45,961 nt of DNA from an uncultured Clostridium sp. (lineage in GTDB: Bacteria > Bacillota > Clostridia > TANB77 > CAG-508), in contig USCV01000005.1 in assembly GCA_900553225.1 (NCBI GenBank), positions 1 through 45,961 of the forward strand, read 5' to 3'. A model generated the notes under the pieces. The model was not told the origin of the DNA. It ran no database searches and saw only the letters and a program-made list of their open reading frames with translations. The position numbers and the translations under genes are program-made. Numbering within the stretch: the stretch's first letter is position 1; every line of letters starts with the position of its first letter. Positions 35,966 through 43,990 of this stretch are shown here, in pieces.

Positions 35966-36907
35966 TTATTCTCTTTCATCTTCATCATTCTCTAAAGATA
36001 CTTTATCCAATGTTCTGTCATAAATATGTCCTCTTGCACCTATATGTCTTACAACATTTGCAGTCAAATTTGATGCTTTAAAAAATGTTTTATGTATAAA
36101 TTCTTCATTAACTTCGCTTGAGTTATTAAAATATTCTCTTATAAAAACAGAGAAAAAAGCATCACCCGCTCCTGTTGGGTCTATTTCGCTAGTACTATTT
36201 ATAAGTTTTTTTTGTATTGTTTTGTTTTCGAAAAAAAAATCAGCTCCTTCTCTTCCCTTCGTTATAATCATAAGTTTTGGTTGAAATAAATTGTATATGT
36301 CTTTTATATCACTATATTTAAATCTTTGCATCAAATATGGTATTACTCTTTCATTTAATTGCAATATTGAAATTTTTTGCTTTAATGCTGTAATCTGTTC
36401 ATCACTTAGTTCATCCAATCTATTTGAATTTCCAATATCAAGAACCTTATAGCATTCAAAATCATCAATAATATTAAGTGAAAAAGTATCTAATTTATCT
36501 AAAACTACAATATCATTTTGATTTACTTGGCTCTTATAATATTCGAGATCTTCTAAACTATCTTCGTACCATGTATTTTGATAAGTAACTGGAGATATTT
36601 TGCTACATTCATAATTAAGTTTTGGTACCATTGCTTGATCAATAATTAAATTATATGCTCTAATAGGTTTATCTCTTAATTTTACTCTAGAGATATCAAC
36701 TCCTAATTTTGAATATCTTTTTAATACCGTTCTTCCAAATTTATCATTACCACAGCCACCAATAGCTACTGTATTGCAATTCATATTTGCTAGATTTGCT
36801 ATAACATTAAATCTAGAACTTCCTCCATCCACTCCGATTAATTTTTTACCACTATAATATAAGTCTGCAATAAAATCTCCTAAAACAACATATCTTCTAT
36901 TATCCAT
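35966..36907 (-). CDS. PfkB-family sugar/nucleoside kinase
   Basis: 313 aa. Ribokinase-fold features: the N-terminal VVLGDFIADLYYSG, GGSSRFNVIANLANMNCNTV, GGCGNDKFGRTVLKRYSKLG, and the C-terminal anion hole and catalytic base DPTGAGDAFFSVF (Asp of GAGD). Phosphorylates a sugar, nucleoside or similar alcohol with ATP; the substrate is not evident. It follows a radical SAM gene after 3 nt and precedes the broken phosphatase, so it likely takes part in the same small-molecule pathway. Confidence 0.85.
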   Translation of the reverse strand: MDNRRYVVLGDFIADLYYSGKKLIGVDGGSSRFNVIANLANMNCNTVAIGGCGNDKFGRTVLKRYSKLGVDISRVKLRDKPIRAYNLIIDQAMVPKLNYECSKISPVTYQNTWYEDSLEDLEYYKSQVNQNDIVVLDKLDTFSLNIIDDFECYKVLDIGNSNRLDELSDEQITALKQKISILQLNERVIPYLMQRFKYSDIKDIYNLFQPKLMIITKGREGADFFFENKTIQKKLINSTSEIDPTGAGDAFFSVFIREYFNNSSEVNEEFIHKTFFKASNLTANVVRHIGARGHIYDRTLDKVSLENDEDERE

Positions 36908-36910
36908 TTA

Positions 36911-37807
36911 CTACACATCCTTTTTAACAGGGTAAACTGTTACATATTCTTCATCTGCACCTTCTTGATAATATATCCAATCGGAACAATTTTTACAAGC
37001 ACCATTATATATATGATTTCTTAAATCAGAAATAATTTTATCTAATTTACCATTTTCTACTAATTTTTTTACAGAATAATCATAATCTCTTAAATTTCCT
37101 AAAGAATTTTGTGCTAAAAGATCACAACAACAATTAACCACTTCGCAATTACTAAGTATTATTATATTACTTTTTAATCCTTTACATTCTCCTCTTGTAT
37201 ATTTAGAAAAGTCTCTATCTTTTGGATTTATATCCATCTCTATACTTTTAGATCTATTAGTAAAATTATGAAATGCTACGTTGATTCCTAATTTATGAAA
37301 ATATTCTATAAATTCATCTCTATTTAAGCTTTCTCCTGTATCAATCATAACTGCTTGAAGCTCTGTCTTAGCTCCAACTTTATCAATGCATTTTTTTAAT
37401 TCTATTAAATTGTTTAAAACATTTGATAAATTATCTATCCCTCTTATTTGCTTATATAATTCCGGATTTAAAGTCCCTATTGATACTACAACATAACTTA
37501 TACCTGAATTAGCCATTTTAATTCTATTATCTTCATTAAGTAATGCTCCATTTGTAGAAATTCTTGTATTAATTCCTTTACTATGCATATATTTTATTCT
37601 ATCAAAAAAATACGTATCTACTAAAGGTTCTCCATTAAAATCCATCCATATAGCTTTTTTGTAAAATAAATCCAAATTATTATCAATAATTGAATAAAAA
37701 TCATTCATATCCATATGGCAATTTCTTGTTCTTTGAACACATATTGGGCAAGAATAATTACATTTACTAGTTGTTTCAATATATTTAATAAGTATTTCTT
37801 CATCCAT
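36911..37807 (-). CDS. Radical SAM protein with SPASM-like cysteines (A)
   Basis: 298 aa. The radical SAM cluster motif is CNYSCPIC (CxxxCxxC) near residue 15, followed by MDFNGEPLVD (the GGEP-like SAM motif) and RISTNGALL. The C-terminal part has cysteines that may hold an auxiliary cluster: CKGL, NCEVVNCCCDLL and NGACKNCSDWIYY. Such enzymes oxidise, epimerise or cross-link peptides or small molecules. One of three radical SAM genes in this operon. Confidence 0.85.
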   Translation of the reverse strand: MDEEILIKYIETTSKCNYSCPICVQRTRNCHMDMNDFYSIIDNNLDLFYKKAIWMDFNGEPLVDTYFFDRIKYMHSKGINTRISTNGALLNEDNRIKMANSGISYVVVSIGTLNPELYKQIRGIDNLSNVLNNLIELKKCIDKVGAKTELQAVMIDTGESLNRDEFIEYFHKLGINVAFHNFTNRSKSIEMDINPKDRDFSKYTRGECKGLKSNIIILSNCEVVNCCCDLLAQNSLGNLRDYDYSVKKLVENGKLDKIISDLRNHIYNGACKNCSDWIYYQEGADEEYVTVYPVKKDV

Positions 37808-37823
37808 TTTTTCTTTATTCCTT

Positions 37824-38477
37824 TCATATCAAAACATTAATATAATTAATTATTTTATCTATTGCATTTCTTCTTTCTTCTGTAAGTTTTATTTGCATAT
37901 CTTCTGGTACTTCCCAAAAGCTAATTATTCCTGGAATATCCGAAATCAGTAATAAAGCTAAGAATTGATTATTATTTTCTATTGCAGTCTTAGTGCAAAC
38001 CGCAACCTCCATATCAACAACATTACAATTTTGATTTCTTGCATTTTTACAATATTCTTCAGCAATCTCTCCTAATAAACATGGAGAATATCCACATTTT
38101 ACTGTTTTTAAATCTTTAGTTGTAGTTAATTCAAAACTATTATTTTGATATATTGCAGTATCTACCTCTACAAAACTACCAATTGGTAATTCAGAATTTA
38201 AACTTCCTGCTAATCCAAAAAATACAATCTTATTATTTTCAAATAATTCAACAATATCTTTTGAAGCAATGCCTTGTGGAGATAAAATAACAATTCCTTT
38301 TCTAGATTCTTTTATGTTAAAAATACAATTTTCAAAAAATGCATTTTTATATATTTCTTTAACATCTAATCTTTCTTTTAATCTTCTATATGTTGATTTC
38401 AGTGGAGTTATTATAACTAGTTTAACATCATTTGCCAAATGTCCCAGCATAATCTTTTTTATATTATCTATTTTCAT
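37824..38477 (-). CDS. Nucleoside phosphorylase/nucleosidase-like protein
   Basis: 217 aa from ATG 38477, chosen because GGAG lies 9 nt upstream; it overlaps nothing, while a start at 38492 would overlap the preceding gene. Features of the PNP/MTAN fold: VFFGLAGSLNSELPIGSFVE (GxxG phosphate or ribose region), NCNVVDMEVAVCTKTA (VDME substrate motif) and LLISDIPG (catalytic Asp). Cleaves an N-glycosidic bond in related enzymes. In this operon it may act on a nucleoside-derived intermediate or remove S-adenosyl by-products made by the radical SAM enzymes. Exact substrate unknown. Confidence 0.7.
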   Translation of the reverse strand: MKIDNIKKIMLGHLANDVKLVIITPLKSTYRRLKERLDVKEIYKNAFFENCIFNIKESRKGIVILSPQGIASKDIVELFENNKIVFFGLAGSLNSELPIGSFVEVDTAIYQNNSFELTTTKDLKTVKCGYSPCLLGEIAEEYCKNARNQNCNVVDMEVAVCTKTAIENNNQFLALLLISDIPGIISFWEVPEDMQIKLTEERRNAIDKIINYINVLI

Positions 38478-38482
38478 AATTA

Positions 38483-39670
38483 TTAACTCCATAATATTTT
38501 ATCTATAATTTTTGGATCAATTAATCCATCTTTCAACTGAACTTTTCCATTTCTGAAAGCATCTACAATATCATTAATTGCAACTTTAATAAGTGCCGGA
38601 GTTATTACACATTCTCTTTTATCTGTTAAACATTTAAATCTTTTCATTCCATCAAATGGACATCCTCCTCCACAGCAAGCTAATGCTATACATCTAGAAC
38701 AACAAGAATTTTCATTTTTTGCTAATTCTATTGGTGAATTTTTATCTAATAATTTATTTGTAAAAATTTCTTTCAAATTATCATTTATATTATCAATTTT
38801 TGAGCATCTAACAAAAGATTTATCTGGTAAAATAGTTGTTTGAGTAGTATGTAATCCACATGAAAATTTTTTAACTTTTCCTTCTCTTAATGGATTTATT
38901 CTCCAACTCATTTGTGGAATATCGGCTTTTATCTTTTTTCTGTTCTTATAAAGTTCAATTAAAACATCTCTAAACTCTTCTGCTAAATCTTCATTTTGAT
39001 AATTTGATGCCCAATGAGGAAGACTATATCCAATCCTAGATGGAGAATACTTTTCATCTAATTCCAAAATCATATCTTTAGCTTTATGTATCGTTTCTTT
39101 ACTTGCTACCATAAATATTCCAAATTTGACATCATATTGTTGTAGCAAATTTATTCCTTTCATGATATCTGAATACATATATTTACCATCTGTATAAACT
39201 CTATTAATATTATCTTTAAAAGTTGGACCATCTAATGAAATATATACAGAAACATTTGATTTTGAAAACTTTTTAACCATTTCTTCTGTTAATAAAGTTC
39301 CATTTGTTGAAAAACTAACTCTTCCATTAAAGTTGTCTAAAATAAAACTAATTTCTTTGAAAAAAAGTAATGGCTCTCCTCCAATAATAAATATGCTTTT
39401 TAAATTTTTAAACCAGTCTTTATTACTAAATTCTTTCCAAAATTCTTTTATATCTAATGTTTCAAAATTTTCTACATTATTTCCAAACACTAAACAATAT
39501 TTACATCTTCCATTACACTTATGTGAAATTTCTAATCTTAATTTTACTAATGAAGTATCATAAAGATCTGGTTCTATTTCAGAATTAATCTTATTTAAAG
39601 CAAATCTATTGTATTCAGGAAGAAAAAATAACTTATTATTTTCGTTTATATCAAATTCTATTTTCTTCAT
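38483..39670 (-). CDS. Radical SAM/SPASM protein (B)
   Basis: 395 aa. Cluster motif CNGRCKYC near residue 51, SAM motif FIIGGEPLLFF, then VSFSTNGTLL and VSVYISLDGPTFKDNI. The SPASM tail has many cysteines: FSCGLHTTQT, VRCSK, NSCCSRCIALACCGGGCPFD, FKCLTDKRECVI, matching two auxiliary iron-sulfur clusters as in anSME and peptide maturases. AGGAGG precedes the ATG. No precursor peptide gene was recognised nearby, so a small molecule is as likely a substrate. Confidence 0.88.
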   Translation of the reverse strand: MKKIEFDINENNKLFFLPEYNRFALNKINSEIEPDLYDTSLVKLRLEISHKCNGRCKYCLVFGNNVENFETLDIKEFWKEFSNKDWFKNLKSIFIIGGEPLLFFKEISFILDNFNGRVSFSTNGTLLTEEMVKKFSKSNVSVYISLDGPTFKDNINRVYTDGKYMYSDIMKGINLLQQYDVKFGIFMVASKETIHKAKDMILELDEKYSPSRIGYSLPHWASNYQNEDLAEEFRDVLIELYKNRKKIKADIPQMSWRINPLREGKVKKFSCGLHTTQTTILPDKSFVRCSKIDNINDNLKEIFTNKLLDKNSPIELAKNENSCCSRCIALACCGGGCPFDGMKRFKCLTDKRECVITPALIKVAINDIVDAFRNGKVQLKDGLIDPKIIDKILWS

Positions 39671-39679
39671 AAAATCCTC

Positions 39680-40424
39680 CTATTTTTTCTTATTAACATC
39701 TAATACAACTCCACTATCCATAAGAATAGTTTGACCTGTTATTTTATTCCCCTCTTTTGTCAAATACTTAACTAGTTCATATACATCATTTGGTTTTATA
39801 ATTCCAAAAGGCATATTTTTATCAGTTTTTTCCATCATTTCATTTATTATATTATCATCTTTTTTGTATCTTTTCAAAAAATTGGTTTTTACAGATGCTA
39901 ATGCTATAGTATTAACTCTAATCTTATTTTCCATTAACTCAAATGCAAGTATTTTAGAAAACATTTCAATTCCAGCTTTAGTTATTGCATATGGTGCACT
40001 TTTAAGTTGTGGTAAAACTACTTGTTCTGAACTAAAATTTATTATATTTCCATTACTAGATTTTTTTAATAAAGGTATAGAATACTTTGTTATCAAAAAT
40101 GTACCTGTTAAATTGACATCAATAACATTTTGCCATTCTTCCTTTGAAAGACTTTCAATTAAATCTCTTCCGTTTATCGCAAAATATTCCAGCACAATTT
40201 ATTAAATAATCAATACTATCCGTTTTTTCTTTTATACTATTAATTATACTAATTATTTTTTCTTCATCTCTGATGTCAGAATTAAAAAAGTCTATTTTAC
40301 TATTTTTAGGAATATTTTCATCAACTCCAAAAACATATATTCCCTCTTTTATAAAACAATCCGCTATGCATTCACCTATTCCAGATGATACACCAGTTAC
40401 TATTGCATATTTACTCATATTCAT
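39680..40424 (-). CDS. Short-chain dehydrogenase/reductase needing a +1 frameshift at CGG
   Basis: 247 aa when joined, the usual SDR size. Residues 1-84: Rossmann motif AIVTGVSSGIGECIAD and YLINCAGIF (NNAG-like). At 40172-40170 the frame meets AAA CGG AAG and would end five codons later. Skipping C gives Gly then RDLIESLSKEEWQNVIDVNL, the catalytic Ser region (IINFSSEQ), YAITKAG (Tyr and Lys) and a normal C-terminus (GQTILMDSG). The break lies in a conserved spot, and all active-site residues are present on both sides. It fits tightly between two radical SAM genes. AprD3-like SDRs that partner radical SAM enzymes are a precedent. Confidence 0.85.
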
Positions 40425-41414
40425 CTACATCTCCAAAAAATTATTTAATGGATCTTCATCAGTAAAATTTCCATTATAAATTTTAGACAAAGCTATACAT
40501 CCACAATATCCATATTTATCTTTTCTTAGCTCAACCAATTGCTTAAAATTATCAAATTTGTCTATACACTCTTTAATACTATATTTTGGCCAATATGCAG
40601 AAAATTCATCATCTTTATCTAATTTAGCAATCCAAGAACAAGGTGATACTTTTCCATTTACATTTATATGTATTAAATTGCTTCCTCCAAGACAATCTAA
40701 GCTGTCCTTATCTAATAAATTATTTCTTCTTATTTCTATATCAAAATCTCTTGATTTATATTTTTCTATTAATTTAGCTACTTTATCGACCATTTCCTTA
40801 TATCTTTCAATAGGTAATTTAATAGTATTGTCTGTTTTAGCTCTTCCTTCTGGAATTAAAAACGCTAAATTAACCTTAGAAACTCCACAAGATTTTGCAA
40901 GAGAAATCATTTCTTCTAATTGTTCAACATTTTCTTTCCAAATCATAGCACTTATTCTTGTTTTTACATTATTTTCTTTCAATAATTTAAATACTTTCAG
41001 ACAATTATCGAATGCTCCTGGAACACCTCTAAAACTATCATGTGTTTCTCCCATACCATCTAAGCTAATTGATACTAATTGAACACCTTTTTTTATTGTT
41101 TCTAAATGTTTAGAAACTTCAAGAGCATTAGTTGCAAGAGTTACTTTAATTCCTAATGAATTTGCATATAAAATTGCATCATCAATATATGGATATAATA
41201 AAGGTTCTCCACCTGATATATATATTTCCTCTGTATTATTATCATAAAGGTCTTTTATTAATTTTATTATATTTTCTTTCCCAAATCCCTCATTTGAATT
41301 TTCAACAGACCAATTCATACAATGTTTACATCTCATATTACATGAATTTGTTATCTCAATAAATGCCAAATAATTACTAGTCACTCTTTTTCTAAATACA
41401 CATGGTGAATTCAT
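40425..41414 (-). CDS. Radical SAM/SPASM-like protein (C)
   Basis: 329 aa from ATG 41414, placed 9 nt after GAGGAG; the gene before it ends in an overlapping TAAAATG. Cluster motif CNMRCKHC near residue 25, YISGGEPLLYPY, VTLATNAL, LVSISLDGMGETHDSF and IEIRRNN. Later cysteines (DCLGG, SPCSWIAK, ECIDKF, YGYCGCIAL) suggest at least one extra cluster. It adjoins the SDR gene without a gap, so the two may act on the same intermediate. Confidence 0.87.
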   Translation of the reverse strand: MNSPCVFRKRVTSNYLAFIEITNSCNMRCKHCMNWSVENSNEGFGKENIIKLIKDLYDNNTEEIYISGGEPLLYPYIDDAILYANSLGIKVTLATNALEVSKHLETIKKGVQLVSISLDGMGETHDSFRGVPGAFDNCLKVFKLLKENNVKTRISAMIWKENVEQLEEMISLAKSCGVSKVNLAFLIPEGRAKTDNTIKLPIERYKEMVDKVAKLIEKYKSRDFDIEIRRNNLLDKDSLDCLGGSNLIHINVNGKVSPCSWIAKLDKDDEFSAYWPKYSIKECIDKFDNFKQLVELRKDKYGYCGCIALSKIYNGNFTDEDPLNNFLEM

Positions 41415-41415
41415 T

Positions 41416-42165
41416 TTAGTTTTCTCCTCTCTTTTTACTTTCTTCAAACAAATTTATTAATTCTTTATAATTTGAAACTTTATAATCTGCAAGTTCATTT
41501 ATTTTTTCTCTATCTTTATTAGAATATTCATCATAAATAACTATAACATCGAGATTAGCATTTTTTGCTGCAAGAACACCTGTTAATGAATCCTCAACAA
41601 CAACACATCTTGATAAATCATTAATTTGAAAATTCTCAATTATTTTATTATAAACTTCTGGATTTGGTTTTTTTAATTTTACATCGTCTTTAGTTACTAT
41701 TAGATCAAAATAATCCTTAATATTACATTTATTTTTGATATTTTCATTTTCATTAATATAAATATCTATTGTTTCTTTTCTTGAAACTGTAGCTAAAGCT
41801 AATTTTATATTTTGATTTTTTAAATATTTTATAATTTTGTCTGCATCTGGTTTATATTTAATATCTTTTGAAATTTTTTTTGATAAATCCCTTCGAAATT
41901 GTAAAATTTCTTTCCCTGATAAAACAGAATTATATTTTGTTTTTAAATAATCACAATAATTTAAATATATATCACCTGTATTACTATTCCTAATAAATTC
42001 ATCTCTTTCTTGTAAGATTTCTTCTGAACTTTTATTATCTCCAAGTGAACGTACCAATTCAATATCCAAATAATTATGTGTACCATTTGAATCAATTAAA
42101 GTACCATCGAGATCAAAAATAACCAAATCTAAATCAGATAATTTTTTCTTTAAAGAATCATTCAT
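41416..42165 (-). CDS. HAD-superfamily phosphatase/mutase
   Basis: 249 aa. HAD motifs: I, VIFDLDGTLIDSNG (nucleophile Asp); II, LALATVSR; III, Lys near KPNPEVY; IV, VVVEDSLTGVLAAKNA. The small helical cap resembles beta-phosphoglucomutase or phosphoglycolate phosphatase-like enzymes. AGGAGG before the ATG. First complete gene of the radical-SAM operon. It probably removes or moves a phosphate on a sugar-like intermediate. Confidence 0.87.
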   Translation of the reverse strand: MNDSLKKKLSDLDLVIFDLDGTLIDSNGTHNYLDIELVRSLGDNKSSEEILQERDEFIRNSNTGDIYLNYCDYLKTKYNSVLSGKEILQFRRDLSKKISKDIKYKPDADKIIKYLKNQNIKLALATVSRKETIDIYINENENIKNKCNIKDYFDLIVTKDDVKLKKPNPEVYNKIIENFQINDLSRCVVVEDSLTGVLAAKNANLDVIVIYDEYSNKDREKINELADYKVSNYKELINLFEESKKRGEN

Positions 42166-42182
42166 TAGCTAACCTCCTAGTA

Positions 42183-42216
42183 TAATAATGTTAAGTCAAA
42201 AATAACTTGACATTAT
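42183..42216. promoter_or_regulatory. Inverted repeat upstream of the HAD gene
   Basis: AATAATGT at the outer left and ACATTATT at the outer right, continued inward by AAGT/ACTT-type pairing with one mismatch, about 18-50 bp upstream of the HAD start. It could be an operator or leader hairpin. No clear T-run follows. Confidence 0.35.
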
Positions 42217-42289
42217 TTTATTTTTTTATGAGTTTTTTCATTACTCACACTATAATATTAGACCAATTTTTAGTATAATTATTGTAATT

Positions 42290-42363
42290 GTTAGAGTGGT
42301 TTTAGCCACCTCCTTGAGCGTTAGGCTCTTTTAAAGACTAAAGCCTCTACTTTACATTCTAAC
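42290..42363. other. Possible structured leader or small RNA
   Basis: GTTAGA (42290-42295) can pair with TCTAAC (42358-42363) to close a domain holding two hairpins: GTGG/CCAC (42296-42299 with 42306-42309) and GAGC/GCTC (42316-42319 with 42325-42328). It also contains CACCTCCTT, identical to the anti-Shine-Dalgarno end of 16S rRNA, or AAGGAGGTG on the other strand. It lies in the leader of the radical-SAM operon. No known riboswitch was recognised. Confidence 0.3.
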
Positions 42364-42545
42364 ATTATCAACATACCCTCCTGTCAATTCATATTCTCCA
42401 TCATTCATTCCTGTATTTTTTCTTAAAGAAAGTAATACTTCTTTTTTTCATCATATCCAAGATGATATCGTTCAAAATTTGCTTTTTCTAATTGCTCAGC
42501 CAACGATGTTTTTCCTGTTCCATCTATACCTTCAATAATAATCAT
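42352..42545 (-). pseudogene. Thymidylate-kinase-like P-loop fragment
   Basis: A good ribosome site (AGGAGGTGAAAGTA) and ATG 42545 open MIIIEGIDGTGKTSLAEQLE (Walker A), as in dTMP-kinase-like proteins, but the frame stops at 42423. A shift within the A-rich tract near 42440 would continue into LLSLRKNTGMNDGEYELTGG and end at 42352. At about 63 residues total it is much shorter than any kinase, so it is the remains of a gene that once headed the operon. Confidence 0.65.
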
Positions 42546-42767
42546 TACTTTCACCTCCTAAAATAATTTGTACATGAAACATAAATCTATAAAAAAAAAC
42601 AAAATTACTATTAAAGTAATCTTATCTTTTGTTAAATAATATAGTATACTAAAACAAAGTTTCTTATTACTCTATATATAGTATATTTTATTGTGAAATT
42701 TTTCTAAAAATAAACTGTCCTATTTAAACTTATAAGTTATTATTAACTTTTTCAGTATGTTATACAC

Positions 42768-42862
42768 ATTATATAAATTTAATTATTCTATGTCAATATA
42801 TTTTCTTTATATTTTTCCATTTTTTTCCTACATTTTCCTACATTTTTCGATATTTTTCGACA
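42768..42862 (-). promoter_or_regulatory. Sigma-A-type promoter with four phased Spo0A-like boxes
   Basis: Minus strand: TTGACA (42796-42791), 17 bp, TATAAT (42773-42768). Upstream, on the same strand, are four elements with a 10-bp period: TGTCGAA (42862-42856, a perfect consensus 0A box), TATCGAA (42852-42846), and two TGTAGGAA (42842-42835 and 42832-42825). Tandem head-to-tail 0A boxes upstream of a promoter are a known Spo0A activation layout. It would drive the kinase fragment and the radical-SAM operon. No gene is seen in 42546-42953. Confidence 0.6.
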
Positions 42863-42953
42863 TTATATAAAAGAGTTATACGAGACTCCACAATAATTTT
42901 TTTAGAATTAAAATATTAAATAGCCTATGTTTCTTACAACAAGCTAATGCAAA

Positions 42954-43166
42954 TTAATTGTTATTTTCATTATCACTTTTCTTTGTTAAGTAATCATCTA
43001 TTGTGCTTTCATTTTTATCTTCTTGTGTATTAACATGCTGTATGTAAGAATATCCCCAATTTGTAAATAGATAATTGCTAAATAACACAGGTTTATTATT
43101 CCTCATTCTATTAATATCAACAGCATACAGAATACTTATTATTGCAATGAACTTATATAGACAAAA
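42954..43166 (-). CDS. Small exported hypothetical protein, possibly 5'-truncated
   Basis: An open stretch encodes a hydrophobic segment (YKFIAIISILYAVDINRMRN), then NKPVLFSNYLFTNWGYSYIQ and an acidic tail (DDYLTKKSDNENNN). The VDxxRMxNNxPVxFS...WGY pattern matches a family of small exported proteins that I have seen in Clostridia. There is no ATG before the hydrophobic part, so the start is unusual or lost. It directly follows the sortase gene. Confidence 0.5.
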   Translation of the reverse strand, partial: FCLYKFIAIISILYAVDINRMRNNKPVLFSNYLFTNWGYSYIQHVNTQEDKNESTIDDYLTKKSDNENNN

Positions 43167-43181
43167 TTAGAGTCTTCTTCT

Positions 43182-43937
43182 TTATATTTTTTTAGCATGT
43201 AGAACAACTCTATATTTATTGTTATTAGCACAAGTTGACAGTGTCAAAATATTGTCGTTTTTTGAAATATCTATATCGAATTCTTTTATACTTCTCTTCT
43301 TTATAGTTTTTATAAATTCTTCAAATTCATTGTCATTGTTAAATTCTGTTCTTATATAATAATCTTCGTTTTCTATTTTGTATATTGAAAAGACTTTATA
43401 AATACAACTTTCTTTTTCTGTATTCAATATAATATTTGTATTTTCATCATTATTATACCAATCAGATTTTAGAATATTTTTCATACTTCCAAACATTGAA
43501 CCATCTCTCATATTATGTCCATAAATAACTATATTTTTATCTGTACCATCAAATTTATTTCTATAATCTGCAAAAATCCAACCTGCCAAATTTTTGTTTT
43601 TATCAAAACTATGATTTAGATAAAAACTATTATTTTCGGTTTTTACAACAGGATATTCAATGTTCGTATTATTTACCTTAAGCCACGCAATAGCCTCATT
43701 GTTTTGTTCTTTTAATTTACCAAAATCAACCGTATATTCTTTTTTATCTTTGTTTTCATCTTTAGCATTTTCAACTATTACTATACTCTTTAATTTCTCT
43801 GCTATTTCATTATTACTTGTCTTATCTTTATACCACTCATAAATTTTAATTCCCGAATATATTAAAATAGAAATTAATAAAATATATATAATAAGATTTA
43901 AAATTACCCTTTTCTTATTATTCTTTTTTCTTCTCAT
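43182..43937 (-). CDS. Class B sortase
   Basis: 251-aa membrane-anchored transpeptidase that links surface proteins to the cell wall. One N-terminal membrane helix (11-30), extracytoplasmic catalytic domain with H141 (IYGHNMRDGSMFG), C236 (LTLSTC) and R243 (KYRVVLHAKK). The long insert between His and Cys and the YGHNM phrasing point to class B. The two genes upstream encode proteins ending in NPKTA and NPKTG motifs, the SrtB-type recognition sequence, so they are its probable substrates and share an operon. Confidence 0.92.
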   Translation of the reverse strand: MRRKKNNKKRVILNLIIYILLISILIYSGIKIYEWYKDKTSNNEIAEKLKSIVIVENAKDENKDKKEYTVDFGKLKEQNNEAIAWLKVNNTNIEYPVVKTENNSFYLNHSFDKNKNLAGWIFADYRNKFDGTDKNIVIYGHNMRDGSMFGSMKNILKSDWYNNDENTNIILNTEKESCIYKVFSIYKIENEDYYIRTEFNNDNEFEEFIKTIKKRSIKEFDIDISKNDNILTLSTCANNNKYRVVLHAKKI

Positions 43938-43961
43938 TAATTATTATTTCCTTTCACATAT

Positions 43962-43990
43962 AAAGACCAGCTATTAACAGCTAGTCTTTA
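43962..43990 (-). terminator. Hairpin between the surface-protein gene and the sortase gene
   Basis: AAAGAC and AGCT blocks (43962-43972) pair with AGCT and GTCTTT (43979-43989) with one mismatch. The stop of the surface-protein gene (43988) is inside it. It may partly terminate, lowering sortase expression relative to substrate. Confidence 0.55.

Noticed and set aside
9626..40172. The six CGG frame breaks as random sequencing or assembly errors
   Set aside because: All involve the same inserted base in the same four-base context (CGGA) rather than homopolymers, and the uvrB duplicate carries it too. Genuine decay elsewhere (integrase, phosphatase, kinase fragment) has a different character. 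Read-level data would still be the final test.
42250..42309. A 19-aa hydrophobic peptide (GTG start) as a type I toxin
   Set aside because: The only start codon overlaps its own Shine-Dalgarno sequence, so initiation is implausible; no antitoxin RNA promoter seen.
42825..42862. The 10-bp repeats as a minisatellite or iteron origin
   Set aside because: They sit exactly upstream of a consensus promoter and two match the Spo0A box; no replication gene is near.
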